Source of the DNA: an uncultured bacterium
GTDB taxonomy: Bacteria > Actinomycetota > Coriobacteriia > Coriobacteriales > Coriobacteriaceae
Length of the DNA: 28,109 nt
Direction of reading: 5' to 3'
NCBI GenBank assembly: GCA_905214615.1
Contig: CAJMMX010000027.1
Coordinates: forward strand, 1-28,109
Under the pieces are notes generated by a model. That model saw only the letters and a list, made by a program, of their open reading frames with translations, made no database searches and was not told the DNA's origin. Each line of letters starts with the position of its first letter. Positions within the stretch are counted from its first letter, which is position 1. Shown in pieces: positions 14,621 through 22,762 of this stretch. The translations under genes and the position numbers were made by a program.

Positions 14621-15874
14621 ATGGCGCAGGAACACGATCTATTTGATGACATTATCGAGATCAGCAAGGGTTTCGACTTTCTTAAAAACCCGCTTGGCGG
14701 CGTGACCGATGCGCTCGATCCGTCGGCGCCGCAGTGGAATCCTGCCGACTACAAGGAGCGTCCGCGTGGCAACACCATTCCGTGCTTGACCTGCAAAAAC
14801 GAAAAGAGCGGCTGCACCGCGTGCATGGACGTGTGCCCGGTCAACGCTATCGAGGTCGAGGAAGACGCCATCGAGATCCTCGACTCCTGTCGCAAGTGCG
14901 GCCTGTGCGCCGCTGCCTGTCCGACCGAGGCGATCATCTCGCCGCGCTTGGCGCCCAAAAACCTGTATGACGACATCGTCTCTGCTGCTACGAGCCACGA
15001 GACCGCCTACGTCACCTGCACGCGCGCCCTTAAGCGCATGCCGCGCGAAAACGAGGTCGTCGTCGCCTGCGTGGGCGATATTACGGCCGAGACCTGGTTC
15101 TCGGTGCTGGCGGACTATCCCAACGTGAGCGTGTACCTGCCGTTGGGCGTGTGCGATAAGTGCCGCAACACCGGTGGCGAGGATATTCTGGGCGAGGCCA
15201 TCGCCACCGCCGAGGAGTGGGCCGGTACGGGCATGGGCCTGGAGGTCGACCCCAAGAGCCTCAAATGTCATAAGCGCCGCGAGTACGAGCGCAAGGAGTA
15301 CATGGAAAAGATCGCCCGCACCACGGGCCTGACGGTAACCAAGCTCAACCCGGCAACGGCGGCACTGGCCTCGGTGACGCAGAAGCTCAAAGCCCATCGC
15401 CATCAGATTACTCAGTTGGAGCGTACGCTCAACACCATGTGCGGCACCACGACGGCCAAACGTCGCCGTACGCTTACGCACGGGCGCCAGCTGGTACTCT
15501 CGACGTTGCAAAACCACCCCGAGCTTGCCCAGAACATGCAGGTGAGCACGCCGGAATGCGATTTTGACAAGTGCACGTCGTGTGGCGAGTGCGTCAACGT
15601 GTGCCCCACGTTTGCCTGCGATTTGGTGGGAAGCGGCCGCTTTGCACTGGAGTCCACGTATTGCCTAGGCTGCGGAGCCTGCGTCAAGGTGTGCCCCGAG
15701 CATGCGCTTAAGTTGGTTGAACATGATGCATCCAACCTAGTCGTCGTCGATCCCGAGGCCGAGGAAAAGGCCGCCCAGAAGGCTAGGGCCCACGAAGAAG
15801 CCCAGAAGGTCAAGGCTGAGGCGAAGGCCAAGCTCGACAAGATGCTCGATCAGGTGGAGAAGCTCGCGGACTAG
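14621..15874 (+). CDS. Multi-cluster ferredoxin-like iron-sulfur protein
   Basis: The 417-residue soluble protein has two separate double [4Fe-4S] ferredoxin domains. The first has CTACMDVCP (65-73) and CRKCGLCAAACP (90-101), with an extra Cys pair at 55 and 58. The second has CTSCGECVNVCP (318-329) and CLGCGACVKVCP (348-359). Between them lies a region of about 200 residues with a CDKC motif (178-181), and the C-terminal 40 residues are Lys/Glu/Ala-rich and likely helical or coiled. It should move electrons in anaerobic metabolism, but the partner is unknown. ATG 14621 follows GGGAGGGG. It is not fused to a flavin or hydrogenase domain that I can recognise. Confidence 0.8.
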   Translation: MAQEHDLFDDIIEISKGFDFLKNPLGGVTDALDPSAPQWNPADYKERPRGNTIPCLTCKNEKSGCTACMDVCPVNAIEVEEDAIEILDSCRKCGLCAAACPTEAIISPRLAPKNLYDDIVSAATSHETAYVTCTRALKRMPRENEVVVACVGDITAETWFSVLADYPNVSVYLPLGVCDKCRNTGGEDILGEAIATAEEWAGTGMGLEVDPKSLKCHKRREYERKEYMEKIARTTGLTVTKLNPATAALASVTQKLKAHRHQITQLERTLNTMCGTTTAKRRRTLTHGRQLVLSTLQNHPELAQNMQVSTPECDFDKCTSCGECVNVCPTFACDLVGSGRFALESTYCLGCGACVKVCPEHALKLVEHDASNLVVVDPEAEEKAAQKARAHEEAQKVKAEAKAKLDKMLDQVEKLAD

Positions 15875-15988
15875 TCAGCGACCCCTATCTCTGCTTCATT
15901 CGTGCCGCCGTGGCGTCCGGGTTAGCCCAGATGCTGCGGCGGCGCTATACTTATGCAGTTTGAAATGCTTGTACCAAAAGGAGCTGTC

Positions 15989-17065
15989 GTGTCCCTTTCC
16001 ATCGGTATCGTGGGCCTGCCCAACGTGGGCAAGTCGACGCTGTTCACCGCGCTTACCAAAAAGACCGGCCTTGCCGCCAACTATCCGTTCGCCACGATCG
16101 ACCCCAACGTGGGTATCGTCGACGTGCCCGATAGCCGCCTGCAAAAGCTCGCCGACATCGTTAACCCGGGTCGCATCGTGCCGGCGACGGTCGAGTTCGT
16201 CGACATCGCAGGTCTGGTGAAGGGCGCCAACGAGGGCGAGGGCTTGGGCAACCAGTTCCTGGCCAACATTCGCGAGACCGACGCCATCTGCGAGGTCGTG
16301 CGCTACTTTAAGGACCCCAACGTCATGCGTGAGGTGGGCCGCACCGGCGAGTTCGTCGATCCCGCCGGCGATGCCGACACTATCATGACCGAGCTCATTC
16401 TGGCCGACATGGGCACGCTCGAGAAGCAGCTGCCCAAGCTCGAGAAGGAGGCCAAGCGCGACAAGGAGCTCATGCCCAAGTTCGAGGTGGCCAAGCGTCT
16501 GCTTGCCTGGCTCAACGAGGGCAAGCGCGCCGCATCCATGGAGATGACCGACGAGGAGCGCGCCGCTGCCAAGGGCCTGTTCTTGCTCACCATGAAGCCC
16601 ATCCTGTATGTGGCCAACGTAGACGAGGACATGCTCAACGAGGACCTGGCGCCCATCGATGGCGTTAAGCCACTGCCCATCTGCGCCAAGATCGAAGCCG
16701 AGCTTTCCGAGCTCGATCCCGAGGACGCGGCCGACTATCTGGAGAGCTTGGGCCTGGAGCAGCCCGGTCTGGACGTGCTCGCGCAGGCCGCCTACAAGCT
16801 GCTCGGCCTGCAGTCGTTCTTTACGGCTGGCGAGATGGAGGTCAAGGCCTGGACGGTGCGTCAGGGTGCGACCGCTCCGCAGGCTGCTGGTGTCATCCAC
16901 ACCGACTTTGAGCGCGGCTTTATTAAGGCCGAGGTCATTGGCTACGACGACTACATCGAGCTTGGCGGCGAGCAGGGCGCCAAGGCTGCCGGCAAGCTGC
17001 GCATCGAGGGCAAAGAGTATGTCATGGCCGATGGCGACGTCGTGCACTTCCGCTTTAACGTGTAA
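15989..17065 (+). CDS. ychF: Redox-regulated ATPase YchF
   Basis: This 358-residue OBG-family P-loop protein binds the ribosome and hydrolyses ATP rather than GTP. Visible motifs are GLPNVGKST (G1, about residues 7-15), DIAGLVKGANEGEGLGNQFL (G3 region) and NVDE in place of the GTP-specific NKxD, which is the known YchF signature. A C-terminal TGS-type domain ends in VMADGDVVHFRFNV. GTG 15989 is chosen because AAAAGGAG precedes it by about 6 nt and the protein then begins MSLSIGIVG as in other YchF proteins; the frame is open 12 codons further. Length is near the 363 residues of E. coli YchF. Confidence 0.96.
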   Translation: MSLSIGIVGLPNVGKSTLFTALTKKTGLAANYPFATIDPNVGIVDVPDSRLQKLADIVNPGRIVPATVEFVDIAGLVKGANEGEGLGNQFLANIRETDAICEVVRYFKDPNVMREVGRTGEFVDPAGDADTIMTELILADMGTLEKQLPKLEKEAKRDKELMPKFEVAKRLLAWLNEGKRAASMEMTDEERAAAKGLFLLTMKPILYVANVDEDMLNEDLAPIDGVKPLPICAKIEAELSELDPEDAADYLESLGLEQPGLDVLAQAAYKLLGLQSFFTAGEMEVKAWTVRQGATAPQAAGVIHTDFERGFIKAEVIGYDDYIELGGEQGAKAAGKLRIEGKEYVMADGDVVHFRFNV

Positions 17066-17076
17066 GGACGACGCAC

Positions 17077-17460
17077 ATGTTTAAATATGGCAAAAAAGCT
17101 GGTTACATGGGCATCGCGCTGCTGGTGCTCGCGGTGCTTCCGCTGGTGGTTGCAGCGTTTGTTATCCCCAACATTGGTCCCGAGGTGGCAACAAAGTTTA
17201 ATGCCGCCGGCGAGGCGACGCGCTGGGGCAAGAGCTACGAGTTGCTGGCGCTGCCGGTGCTCAACTTGCTGCTGAGCGTGGCGACGTATTTTACGGCGGG
17301 ACGCCAGGCAAAGAACAATGATGACTCCGCCGCCATGGCGCGCATCGTGTGCGAGCGCTACCTGCGCAACGGTTGCATCACGGGTGTGTTCCTCAACGTG
17401 GTCAACGTTTACTTTATGTACTCGGCGATTACCGGAACGGGCTTTGGCCTTGGTTTCTAG
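17077..17460 (+). CDS. Small membrane protein with DUF1648-type domain
   Basis: The 127-residue protein has three predicted membrane segments (about 10-33, 52-70 and 100-120). The stretch VATKFNAAGEATRWGKSYE (38-56) matches the DUF1648 pattern, a domain also found at the N terminus of SdpI-type immunity proteins. The ATG lies 11 bp after ychF, so the two may be co-transcribed. Function is unknown. Confidence 0.75.
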   Translation: MFKYGKKAGYMGIALLVLAVLPLVVAAFVIPNIGPEVATKFNAAGEATRWGKSYELLALPVLNLLLSVATYFTAGRQAKNNDDSAAMARIVCERYLRNGCITGVFLNVVNVYFMYSAITGTGFGLGF

Positions 17461-17469
17461 CTTGTCCTT

Positions 17470-17859
17470 TTAGGCAACGAGTCTGCACATATATTCAATG
17501 GCTGCTGCGAGGCCGCCGCTCGATCGTGGTTTAAAGACCATGTCGGCGGCGGTCTCGTTTTCGTATCCGGCGCCACGAAGGGCGAGTGCGATACCGGCTT
17601 CCAGGAGAAGGGGCAGACCACGTTGGCTGGTTGCGATTACGGCAGCCTGATTGAGCGAGCAGCTGTGCGCTTGGCATTGGATGGCAAGCGCACCTTGCGC
17701 CGGGCAAGGGACCAGAACGGCGGCGACGCGACTTGATAGCAATGCAAATGCTGTGCGCTCATCGGGCGAAAGGCATTCGGCTTCAACGACGACGAGCTTG
17801 GGCGGTGCGCTGTTTGTGCGAAGCATGGCTCGGTACATGCGGACCGAAGAACCCGACAT
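17470..17859 (-). CDS. Unknown 129-residue protein divergent from an XRE regulator
   Basis: I do not recognise this protein. It is Ala/Leu-rich with six cysteines and short beta-like stretches (PKLVVVEAE, AAVLVPCP, AAVIATSQRG) suggesting a small alpha/beta fold; there is no signal peptide. Evidence that it is real: AGGAG lies 6 nt before ATG 17859, and a 24-bp palindromic operator lies 23 bp beyond, shared with the divergent XRE repressor. The stop lies 9 bp from the convergent DUF1648 gene. It may be the regulated partner of the repressor. Spurious ORF remains possible. Confidence 0.55.
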   Translation of the reverse strand: MSGSSVRMYRAMLRTNSAPPKLVVVEAECLSPDERTAFALLSSRVAAVLVPCPAQGALAIQCQAHSCSLNQAAVIATSQRGLPLLLEAGIALALRGAGYENETAADMVFKPRSSGGLAAAIEYMCRLVA

Positions 17860-17882
17860 AGAAAACTCCTGTGTATTCGTTT

Positions 17883-17906
17883 AAACGTAAACTATAGTTT
17901 ACGTTT
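17883..17906. promoter_or_regulatory. Perfect 24-bp palindromic operator
   Basis: The half-site AAACGTAAACTA is exactly inverted with no spacer, centred at 17894/17895. It contains TATAGT on both strands (17893-17898 plus; 17896-17891 minus), either of which could be a -10, so a bound dimer would block transcription both ways. It lies between the minus-strand unknown gene and the XRE gene; autoregulation by XRE is inferred. Confidence 0.8.
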
Positions 17907-17935
17907 TTGTTCAGCTCCATTTCAAACTCGGCTGC

Positions 17936-18154
17936 ATGGACGAACGTGCGAAACAGATTCTTGGCAAGCGAGTCGAGCAGACGCGCAGGGACCTTGGTAT
18001 CTCCAAGGTCGATTTTTGTGTGGCGACAGGAATCAGCCGACCCTACCTCGACCGAATCGAAGATGGAACGGCAAATTTCACGCTCAAGGTTCTATTTAAG
18101 ATCGCGCCCGCACTCGGCATGACGGTATCAGAGCTTCTCGAGGGCATCGAATAG
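17936..18154 (+). CDS. Small XRE-family (Cro/CI-type) DNA-binding protein
   Basis: The 72-residue protein is essentially one HTH_3 domain: IGKRVEQTRR-type first helix, then SKVDFCVATGISRPYLDRIEDG (about 23-44) covering the helix-turn-helix, then LKVLFKIAPALGMTVSELLEG. Single-domain XRE proteins of this size act as repressors in phage, toxin-antitoxin and small regulatory modules. No clear ribosome site precedes ATG 17936, and no earlier in-frame start is available. It diverges from the unknown 129-residue gene across the 24-bp palindrome, its likely binding site. Confidence 0.85.
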   Translation: MDERAKQILGKRVEQTRRDLGISKVDFCVATGISRPYLDRIEDGTANFTLKVLFKIAPALGMTVSELLEGIE

Positions 18155-18176
18155 GGGATACCCGTCGACAACTGAA

Positions 18177-19190
18177 TTACGCCATCGGGATGCGGTCGTG
18201 GTTGACTTGGCTGTAGAACAGGCGCTGGATCTCGGCGGCATCACGTGACTGGCCGAGTGCCCACATGGTTTTGGCCACGAGCGTCTCGGTTGTCATATCG
18301 TCGCCGCGCAGAATGCCCGGATGATCGGCGTAAGCACGGCCGACCTCGTAAACGCCCAGATCGAGGCCCTCTTCGGGGACCTGCGTGGTCATAACGACGG
18401 TGCGACCCGAATCGACCCAGCGGAAAATTGCCTCTTGGAACGACTCGCCCGACTCACCAAACTCGGGGATACCGCCAATGCCAAAGGTCTCCAGAATCAC
18501 GGCGTCGTAGCTATCGGCAAGGGCGTCGAGGATGCCCGGGTTTACGCCGGGCGTAAGCTTGAGTACAAATACGCGCGGGTCGATGCTGTCGTAGAAACGA
18601 ACCGGGTTCTCGTTCTGGTGAGTGCCGTGGAGTCCGTTGCGAACGATTCGGTCGTTGCGGATATAGGCAATGGGCGGATAGTTGACGCTAATGAACGCAT
18701 TAAAGCTCATGGTGCGCTGCTTGCGGGCACGCGTGCCGGCAATGGCTACGCCGCCAAACACGATCGAGACGTCGTGCGAGTGCTCGTCGAGCGCATAGAG
18801 CAGGCTCTGGTACAGGTTGAGCTTGGCGTCGGTAAATGGATTGCCCATGGGCTTTTGCGAGCCGGTGAGCACGATGGGCTTGGGGCTGTCCTGAATCAGG
18901 TAGGAAAGCGCTGCCGCGGTGTAGCTCATGGTGTCGGTGCCGTGCAGAATCACGAAGCCGTCGTGGTCGGCATAACCCTCGACGATGACGTCGCGGATAC
19001 GCATCCAGTCGCTCGGGCGCATATTGGTGCTGTCGATGTTCATGGGCTGCACGACGTCGAGCTCGCAGAGGCCCGAGATCTCGGGGACGCTCTGGGCGAG
19101 CTCCTCACCGGTCAGGGCGGGGGAGAGGCCGTTGCCGTCCTCGGTCGATGCGATGGTGCCGCCCGTGGCGATGAGAAGGATGCGCTTCAT
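18177..19190 (-). CDS. ansA: L-asparaginase, cytosolic type
   Basis: The 337-residue enzyme hydrolyses L-asparagine to aspartate and ammonia. The two signature motifs are present: ATGGTIAST (8-16, nucleophile Thr12) and HGTDTM (83-88, Thr85-Asp86), plus LTGSQKPMGNPFTDA near 112-126. No signal peptide is seen, so this is the type I-like cytoplasmic form. ATG 19190 begins the family-typical MKRILLIATGG and has AGGA about 9 nt upstream; the frame is open 24 codons further, but that extension is not protein-like. It is convergent with the XRE gene and divergent from guaA. Confidence 0.93.
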   Translation of the reverse strand: MKRILLIATGGTIASTEDGNGLSPALTGEELAQSVPEISGLCELDVVQPMNIDSTNMRPSDWMRIRDVIVEGYADHDGFVILHGTDTMSYTAAALSYLIQDSPKPIVLTGSQKPMGNPFTDAKLNLYQSLLYALDEHSHDVSIVFGGVAIAGTRARKQRTMSFNAFISVNYPPIAYIRNDRIVRNGLHGTHQNENPVRFYDSIDPRVFVLKLTPGVNPGILDALADSYDAVILETFGIGGIPEFGESGESFQEAIFRWVDSGRTVVMTTQVPEEGLDLGVYEVGRAYADHPGILRGDDMTTETLVAKTMWALGQSRDAAEIQRLFYSQVNHDRIPMA

Positions 19191-19458
19191 GCTGGTATTC
19201 CTATCGTATTTGCCGCCGCAGAGGCGGAGTCGTTCGGCAGTATTGTGGCACAGGGCGTCCAATGTTCAAACGTAATACATCATCTGTAATGTTTAGTAAT
19301 ACTTCAATTGCCGTCAAATAAGGGCCCAGGTCGTGCGTTTGCCGTGCGCTGATGGCCGCGAGGGACGAGAAACCCCATATAACGTGTACACTATGGAAGT
19401 TATTTTCGTTCATTCACGCGGGTGGGCACCGGCTCCCCGCCAACAAGAGGGGGAAACC

Positions 19459-21057
19459 ATGGATCAAAAGGCTTCCGCAAAGGTCCTCGTACTCGACTTT
19501 GGTGCGCAGTACGGTCAGCTCATTGCCCGTCGCGTCCGCGACCTCAACGTGTATTCCGAGATCGTTCCCTGCGACATCTCGGCCGATGAGATTCGCGAGA
19601 TGACCGCCTCTGCGCTCATCCTTTCCGGCGGCCCGGCCTCCGTGTACGCCGAGGACGCTCCGTCCATCGATCCCGCCATCTTTGACCTTGGCCTTCCCGT
19701 CCTGGGCTTTTGCTACGGCCATCAGATCACGGCCGTGACGCTCGGCGGCAAGGTCGGCCACTCCGAGGTGGGCGAGTACGGCCGCGCCACCATCACGCGC
19801 ACGGCTGGCGCCAAGCTCTTTAACTCCACGCCCATGGAGCAGACCGTGTGGATGAGCCACCGCGACGCCGTGTCCGAGGTGCCCGAGGGCTTTACCGTTA
19901 CCGCCAGCACCGACGTATGCCCGGTTGCCGCCATGGAGTGCGTCGAGCGCAAGATTTTCACCACGCAGTTCCACCCCGAGGTCAAGCACTCCGAGTACGG
20001 TCAGCAGCTGCTGAGCAACTTCCTGTTTGAGATCTGCGGCCTGGAGCCCAACTGGAGCATGGACAACCTGGTCGAGACCATGACGGCCGAGTTCCGCGAG
20101 AAGGTTGGCGACGACCGCGTGATTCTGGCCCTGTCCGGTGGCGTCGACTCCTCCGTCGTGGCTGCGCTGGGCGCTCGCGCCGTGGGCAAGCAGATGACCT
20201 GTGTGTTCATCAACCACGGCCTGCTGCGCAAGGGCGAGCCCGAGCAGGTGGAGGAGGTCTTCACCAAGCAGTTTGACGTCGACTTTATCCACGTCCACGC
20301 CGAGGACCGCTACGCCGAGCTTCTGGCCGGCGTGACCGAGCCCGAGGAGAAGCGCCGCATCATCGGCACGCAGTTCTGGAAAGAGTTCTTCGCGGTCGCC
20401 CAGCAGCTCGAGTGCGACGGCAAGCCGGTCAAGTACCTGGCTCAGGGCACCATCTACCCCGACATCATCGAGTCCGGCGCGCGCAAGACGGGCGGCAAGA
20501 CGGCCACCATCAAGAGCCACCACAACCTGATTCCGTTCCCCGAGGGCGTGCACTTCGACCTTATCGAGCCGCTCGACCACTTCTTTAAGGACGAGGTCCG
20601 TGCACTTGGTCTGGCGCTGGGCCTGCCGGGTAACATCGTGTTCCGCCAGCCTTTCCCGGGCCCGGGTCTGGCCATCCGCATCATCGGCGCGGTCGACAAG
20701 GAGAAGCTCGAGATCCTCAAGAATGCCGACGCCATCGTGCGCGAGGAGCTCGACGCCTATAACCAGCGTCTGTTTGAGCAGACCGGCGAGCGCAACTCCG
20801 AGCATAGCTGCTGGCAGTTTTTCGCCGTCCTGCCCGACATTAAGTCCGTCGGCGTTATGGGCGACGAGCGCACCTACCAGCGCCCAATTATCCTGCGTGC
20901 CGTCGAGTCCAGCGATGCCATGACCGCCGACTGGGCCAAGCTGCCCTACGACGTCCTGGCCCGCATCTCCGGCCGCATCGTGGCCGAGGTTCCCGGCGCC
21001 AACCGCGTGTGCTACGACATCACGTCCAAGCCGCCCGCGACGATTGAGTGGGAATAG
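19459..21057 (+). CDS. guaA: GMP synthase (glutamine-hydrolysing)
   Basis: The 532-residue enzyme makes GMP from XMP, ATP and glutamine, the last step of guanine nucleotide synthesis. The class I amidotransferase half has the triad Cys85 (GFCYGHQ), His172 and Glu174 (TTQFHPE). The ATP-pyrophosphatase half has the PP-loop SGGVDSS (226-232), and the C-terminal dimerisation domain has PFPGPGLAIRI and ends in TIEWE. Length is normal and the gene is intact. ATG 19459 follows GAGGGGG. The final codons (21043-21059) are the core of a repeated attachment-like sequence, so its 3' end has probably been rewritten by an integrating element without loss of function. Confidence 0.97.
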   Translation: MDQKASAKVLVLDFGAQYGQLIARRVRDLNVYSEIVPCDISADEIREMTASALILSGGPASVYAEDAPSIDPAIFDLGLPVLGFCYGHQITAVTLGGKVGHSEVGEYGRATITRTAGAKLFNSTPMEQTVWMSHRDAVSEVPEGFTVTASTDVCPVAAMECVERKIFTTQFHPEVKHSEYGQQLLSNFLFEICGLEPNWSMDNLVETMTAEFREKVGDDRVILALSGGVDSSVVAALGARAVGKQMTCVFINHGLLRKGEPEQVEEVFTKQFDVDFIHVHAEDRYAELLAGVTEPEEKRRIIGTQFWKEFFAVAQQLECDGKPVKYLAQGTIYPDIIESGARKTGGKTATIKSHHNLIPFPEGVHFDLIEPLDHFFKDEVRALGLALGLPGNIVFRQPFPGPGLAIRIIGAVDKEKLEILKNADAIVREELDAYNQRLFEQTGERNSEHSCWQFFAVLPDIKSVGVMGDERTYQRPIILRAVESSDAMTADWAKLPYDVLARISGRIVAEVPGANRVCYDITSKPPATIEWE

Positions 21058-21059
21058 AA
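21043..21059 (+). repeat. Attachment-like core copy 1 (guaA 3' end)
   Basis: ATTGAGTGGGAATAGAA spans the last four guaA codons, the stop codon and two more bases. The same 17 bases occur at 23604-23620, and the 11-base core TGGGAATAGAA occurs again at 24578-24588. All three are in the same orientation, as expected for att sites bounding inserted DNA. Confidence 0.8.
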
Positions 21060-21092
21060 CATACGTTCGATAAAATAATATAGTATCAGATA

Positions 21093-21124
21093 GCGGGCAC
21101 GGTTTCAATCGAATCCGTGTCCGC
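21093..21124 (+). terminator. Hairpin downstream of guaA
   Basis: GCGGGCACGG (21093-21102) pairs with CCGTGTCCGC (21115-21124), with one G-U pair. No T run follows (TGCTGTATGTG), so termination is uncertain. A related structure with nearly the same trailing bases follows the guaA remnant at 24620-24653. Confidence 0.45.
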
Positions 21125-21211
21125 TGCTGTATGTGTGTCCTTGCACGCCCAATATGTGCCGTAAAAGCCGTCTTCTTCAACGTCAAAGTGAATGGGCTTC
21201 ATTTTTGCCTT

Positions 21212-22042
21212 TTAAAATCTAATTTTCACGATTTGCATTTTCATCCCGTTGTCACCGACCCTTGCGAGAAACCGGAAAAAGCCGCTGACAGAAGGGTCTC
21301 TCAAATCGTTGTAACCCAGCATATAGCCGCGACTTGTGACCTGCAGACGGCTGTCCCACGTGCCGATTTCCTTGGCGGCATCCGAAACCGCAAAATATGC
21401 CCTCACATCCTTGATTTTTGCAGTCTTAAGCCATGTTTTTGCGATCATCTTTACTGCCGTCCGATTAGCAGCATCAAAGACCAGCACACCGCCGGGGAAA
21501 GCGTCCGCCATCCCCCGCACCAGTTCCCGGACCTGCTTGGTCAGAAAGTAATAGAACACTCCGGAGGCAAAGAACACCGCCCCGCCGGAGGCATCGATTT
21601 TGCCAAACCATGCGGTGTCTTTCAGGTCGCAGGGGATATTTTGTTCTCGATCCCCGGCGGGCAGCAGCTGCTGCCGCAAGGCAATCACATCCGGGAAGTC
21701 CAGATTGTAGATCTTGCATCTACCGTTGTCGCAGGTTCTGCCGGTGTTGTCCAGCCCGCAGCCCAGATTGACCACCGCCGCATTGGGGTGGTCTTTCAGG
21801 TAATCCCGCACCTCGAAAGCAAGATCACCCTGCCGCATGGCCACCTCCAGCGCGCCAAAGCGCTGCATCAGGCTGCGGGAGTTTTTCTCTGCCTCTGAAA
21901 AGTCGTAGTCGATCTGGCCGAGCAGACGAACCGCTGTTTCATCCCTGTAAAGGTTCGGGTACAACTCCGTACACAGCTTCCGGGAATACAGCGGGAGGAT
22001 CAGCGTCTCCTGCACGGTGTTTTTCTCAATTTTACATTTCAT
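21212..22042 (-). CDS. Class I SAM methyltransferase, leucine carboxyl methyltransferase/Tcmp-like (COG3315)
   Basis: The 276-residue protein carries the SAM-binding motif VVNLGCGLDNTGRTC (about 90-104), with the GCGLD form typical of the leucine carboxyl methyltransferase/O-methyltransferase family PF04072, followed by the acidic NLDFPDV loop. It should transfer methyl from SAM to a small-molecule or carboxyl acceptor; the acceptor is unknown. ATG 22042 follows GAGGAAG. It is the last of three same-strand methyltransferase genes, 114 bp after the second. Codon use is less GC-biased than guaA, and its location inside the guaA-flanked segment points to horizontal transfer. Confidence 0.82.
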   Translation of the reverse strand: MKCKIEKNTVQETLILPLYSRKLCTELYPNLYRDETAVRLLGQIDYDFSEAEKNSRSLMQRFGALEVAMRQGDLAFEVRDYLKDHPNAAVVNLGCGLDNTGRTCDNGRCKIYNLDFPDVIALRQQLLPAGDREQNIPCDLKDTAWFGKIDASGGAVFFASGVFYYFLTKQVRELVRGMADAFPGGVLVFDAANRTAVKMIAKTWLKTAKIKDVRAYFAVSDAAKEIGTWDSRLQVTSRGYMLGYNDLRDPSVSGFFRFLARVGDNGMKMQIVKIRF

Positions 22043-22053
22043 AGGTTTCTTCC

Positions 22054-22107
22054 TCAGTGAATAAAAACTGTCATAATTGCCGCCAGCACAGCCGCTATGA
22101 CCGGCAT
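22054..22107 (-). other. Possible micro-ORF or remnant encoding a hydrophobic peptide
   Basis: Between two methyltransferase genes the minus strand encodes a 17-residue peptide MPVIAAVLAAIMTVFIH ending in TGA. The frame remains open upstream without an obvious start or ribosome site. It may be the scar of a lost membrane protein rather than a gene. Confidence 0.2.
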
Positions 22108-22156
22108 GCCTAACTCATGTGCAGGATGGATGCAAAAATGCCCGTGCTTGATGCCC

Positions 22157-22762
22157 TTACTTCCGCGCCGTGACGCAGAGCCACTTTTCCTTTTTGCGTA
22201 TCTGCACCTCGTGAAAACCCGCCTGCTCCAGATACGCCTTTAATTCAATGTCCTTGTAGATGGTCATGCCGCCGATGATCTGCGTCCACCTCTCGTCCTT
22301 GTCCGTATCGCCATTGCTCTCGTTGCAGACGAGAATTGTCCCGCCTGGCTTCAGCGTCCGCCAGACCTCACGGAAGCATCGGGGCAAATCAGGCCAAAAA
22401 TAGACGGTCTCAAAGGCCGTGGCGGCATCGAAGTAGCTATCCTCAAACACCATATCCGCCACACTGCCTTGCAGAACGGCGCAACGCCCCTCCTGAATTG
22501 CAATTCGGTTGAGCTTTCTGGTCTTCTCCACGCTGACGGGCGAATAGTCGACGCCCTTGACGACGCCATGCGGGCATTTTTTCAGCAGCCGTTTTATGTT
22601 CGCCCCGCCGCCGCAGCCGCAATCCAGCACCTTGGCATTTGGCGCAAGTCGTAGAAATCGAAGTCCCCACCGCGCCACAGGGCTGTGGCCCAGGTTCATC
22701 ATGGCAACCATAAGTTTTCCGCCGAGGCCCACGGGCTTGCGGGTGTTTTCAAAGAACGACAT
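22157..22762 (-). CDS. Class I SAM-dependent methyltransferase (UbiE/Methyltransf_11-like)
   Basis: The 201-residue protein has a Rossmann methyltransferase core: VLDCGCGGGANIKRLLK (motif I, near 45-61), GVDYSPVSVEKT (motif II acidic region), an AATAFETVYFWPDL stretch, and LKPGGTILVCNES. The acceptor is unknown. ATG 22762 is chosen for the GGAGGGG 6 nt upstream; it overlaps the end of the preceding methyltransferase gene by 14 bp, so translation is probably coupled. A frame extension to 22792 lies wholly inside the upstream gene. Confidence 0.82.
   Translation of the reverse strand: MSFFENTRKPVGLGGKLMVAMMNLGHSPVARWGLRFLRLAPNAKVLDCGCGGGANIKRLLKKCPHGVVKGVDYSPVSVEKTRKLNRIAIQEGRCAVLQGSVADMVFEDSYFDAATAFETVYFWPDLPRCFREVWRTLKPGGTILVCNESNGDTDKDERWTQIIGGMTIYKDIELKAYLEQAGFHEVQIRKKEKWLCVTARK

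Noticed and set aside
18321..19289. 322-codon plus-strand frame opposite asparaginase
   Set aside because: Asparaginase carries both catalytic signatures; the mirror protein has none.
19414..21186. 590-codon minus-strand frame opposite guaA
   Set aside because: guaA is certain on the plus strand; the opposite frame is a codon-bias artefact.
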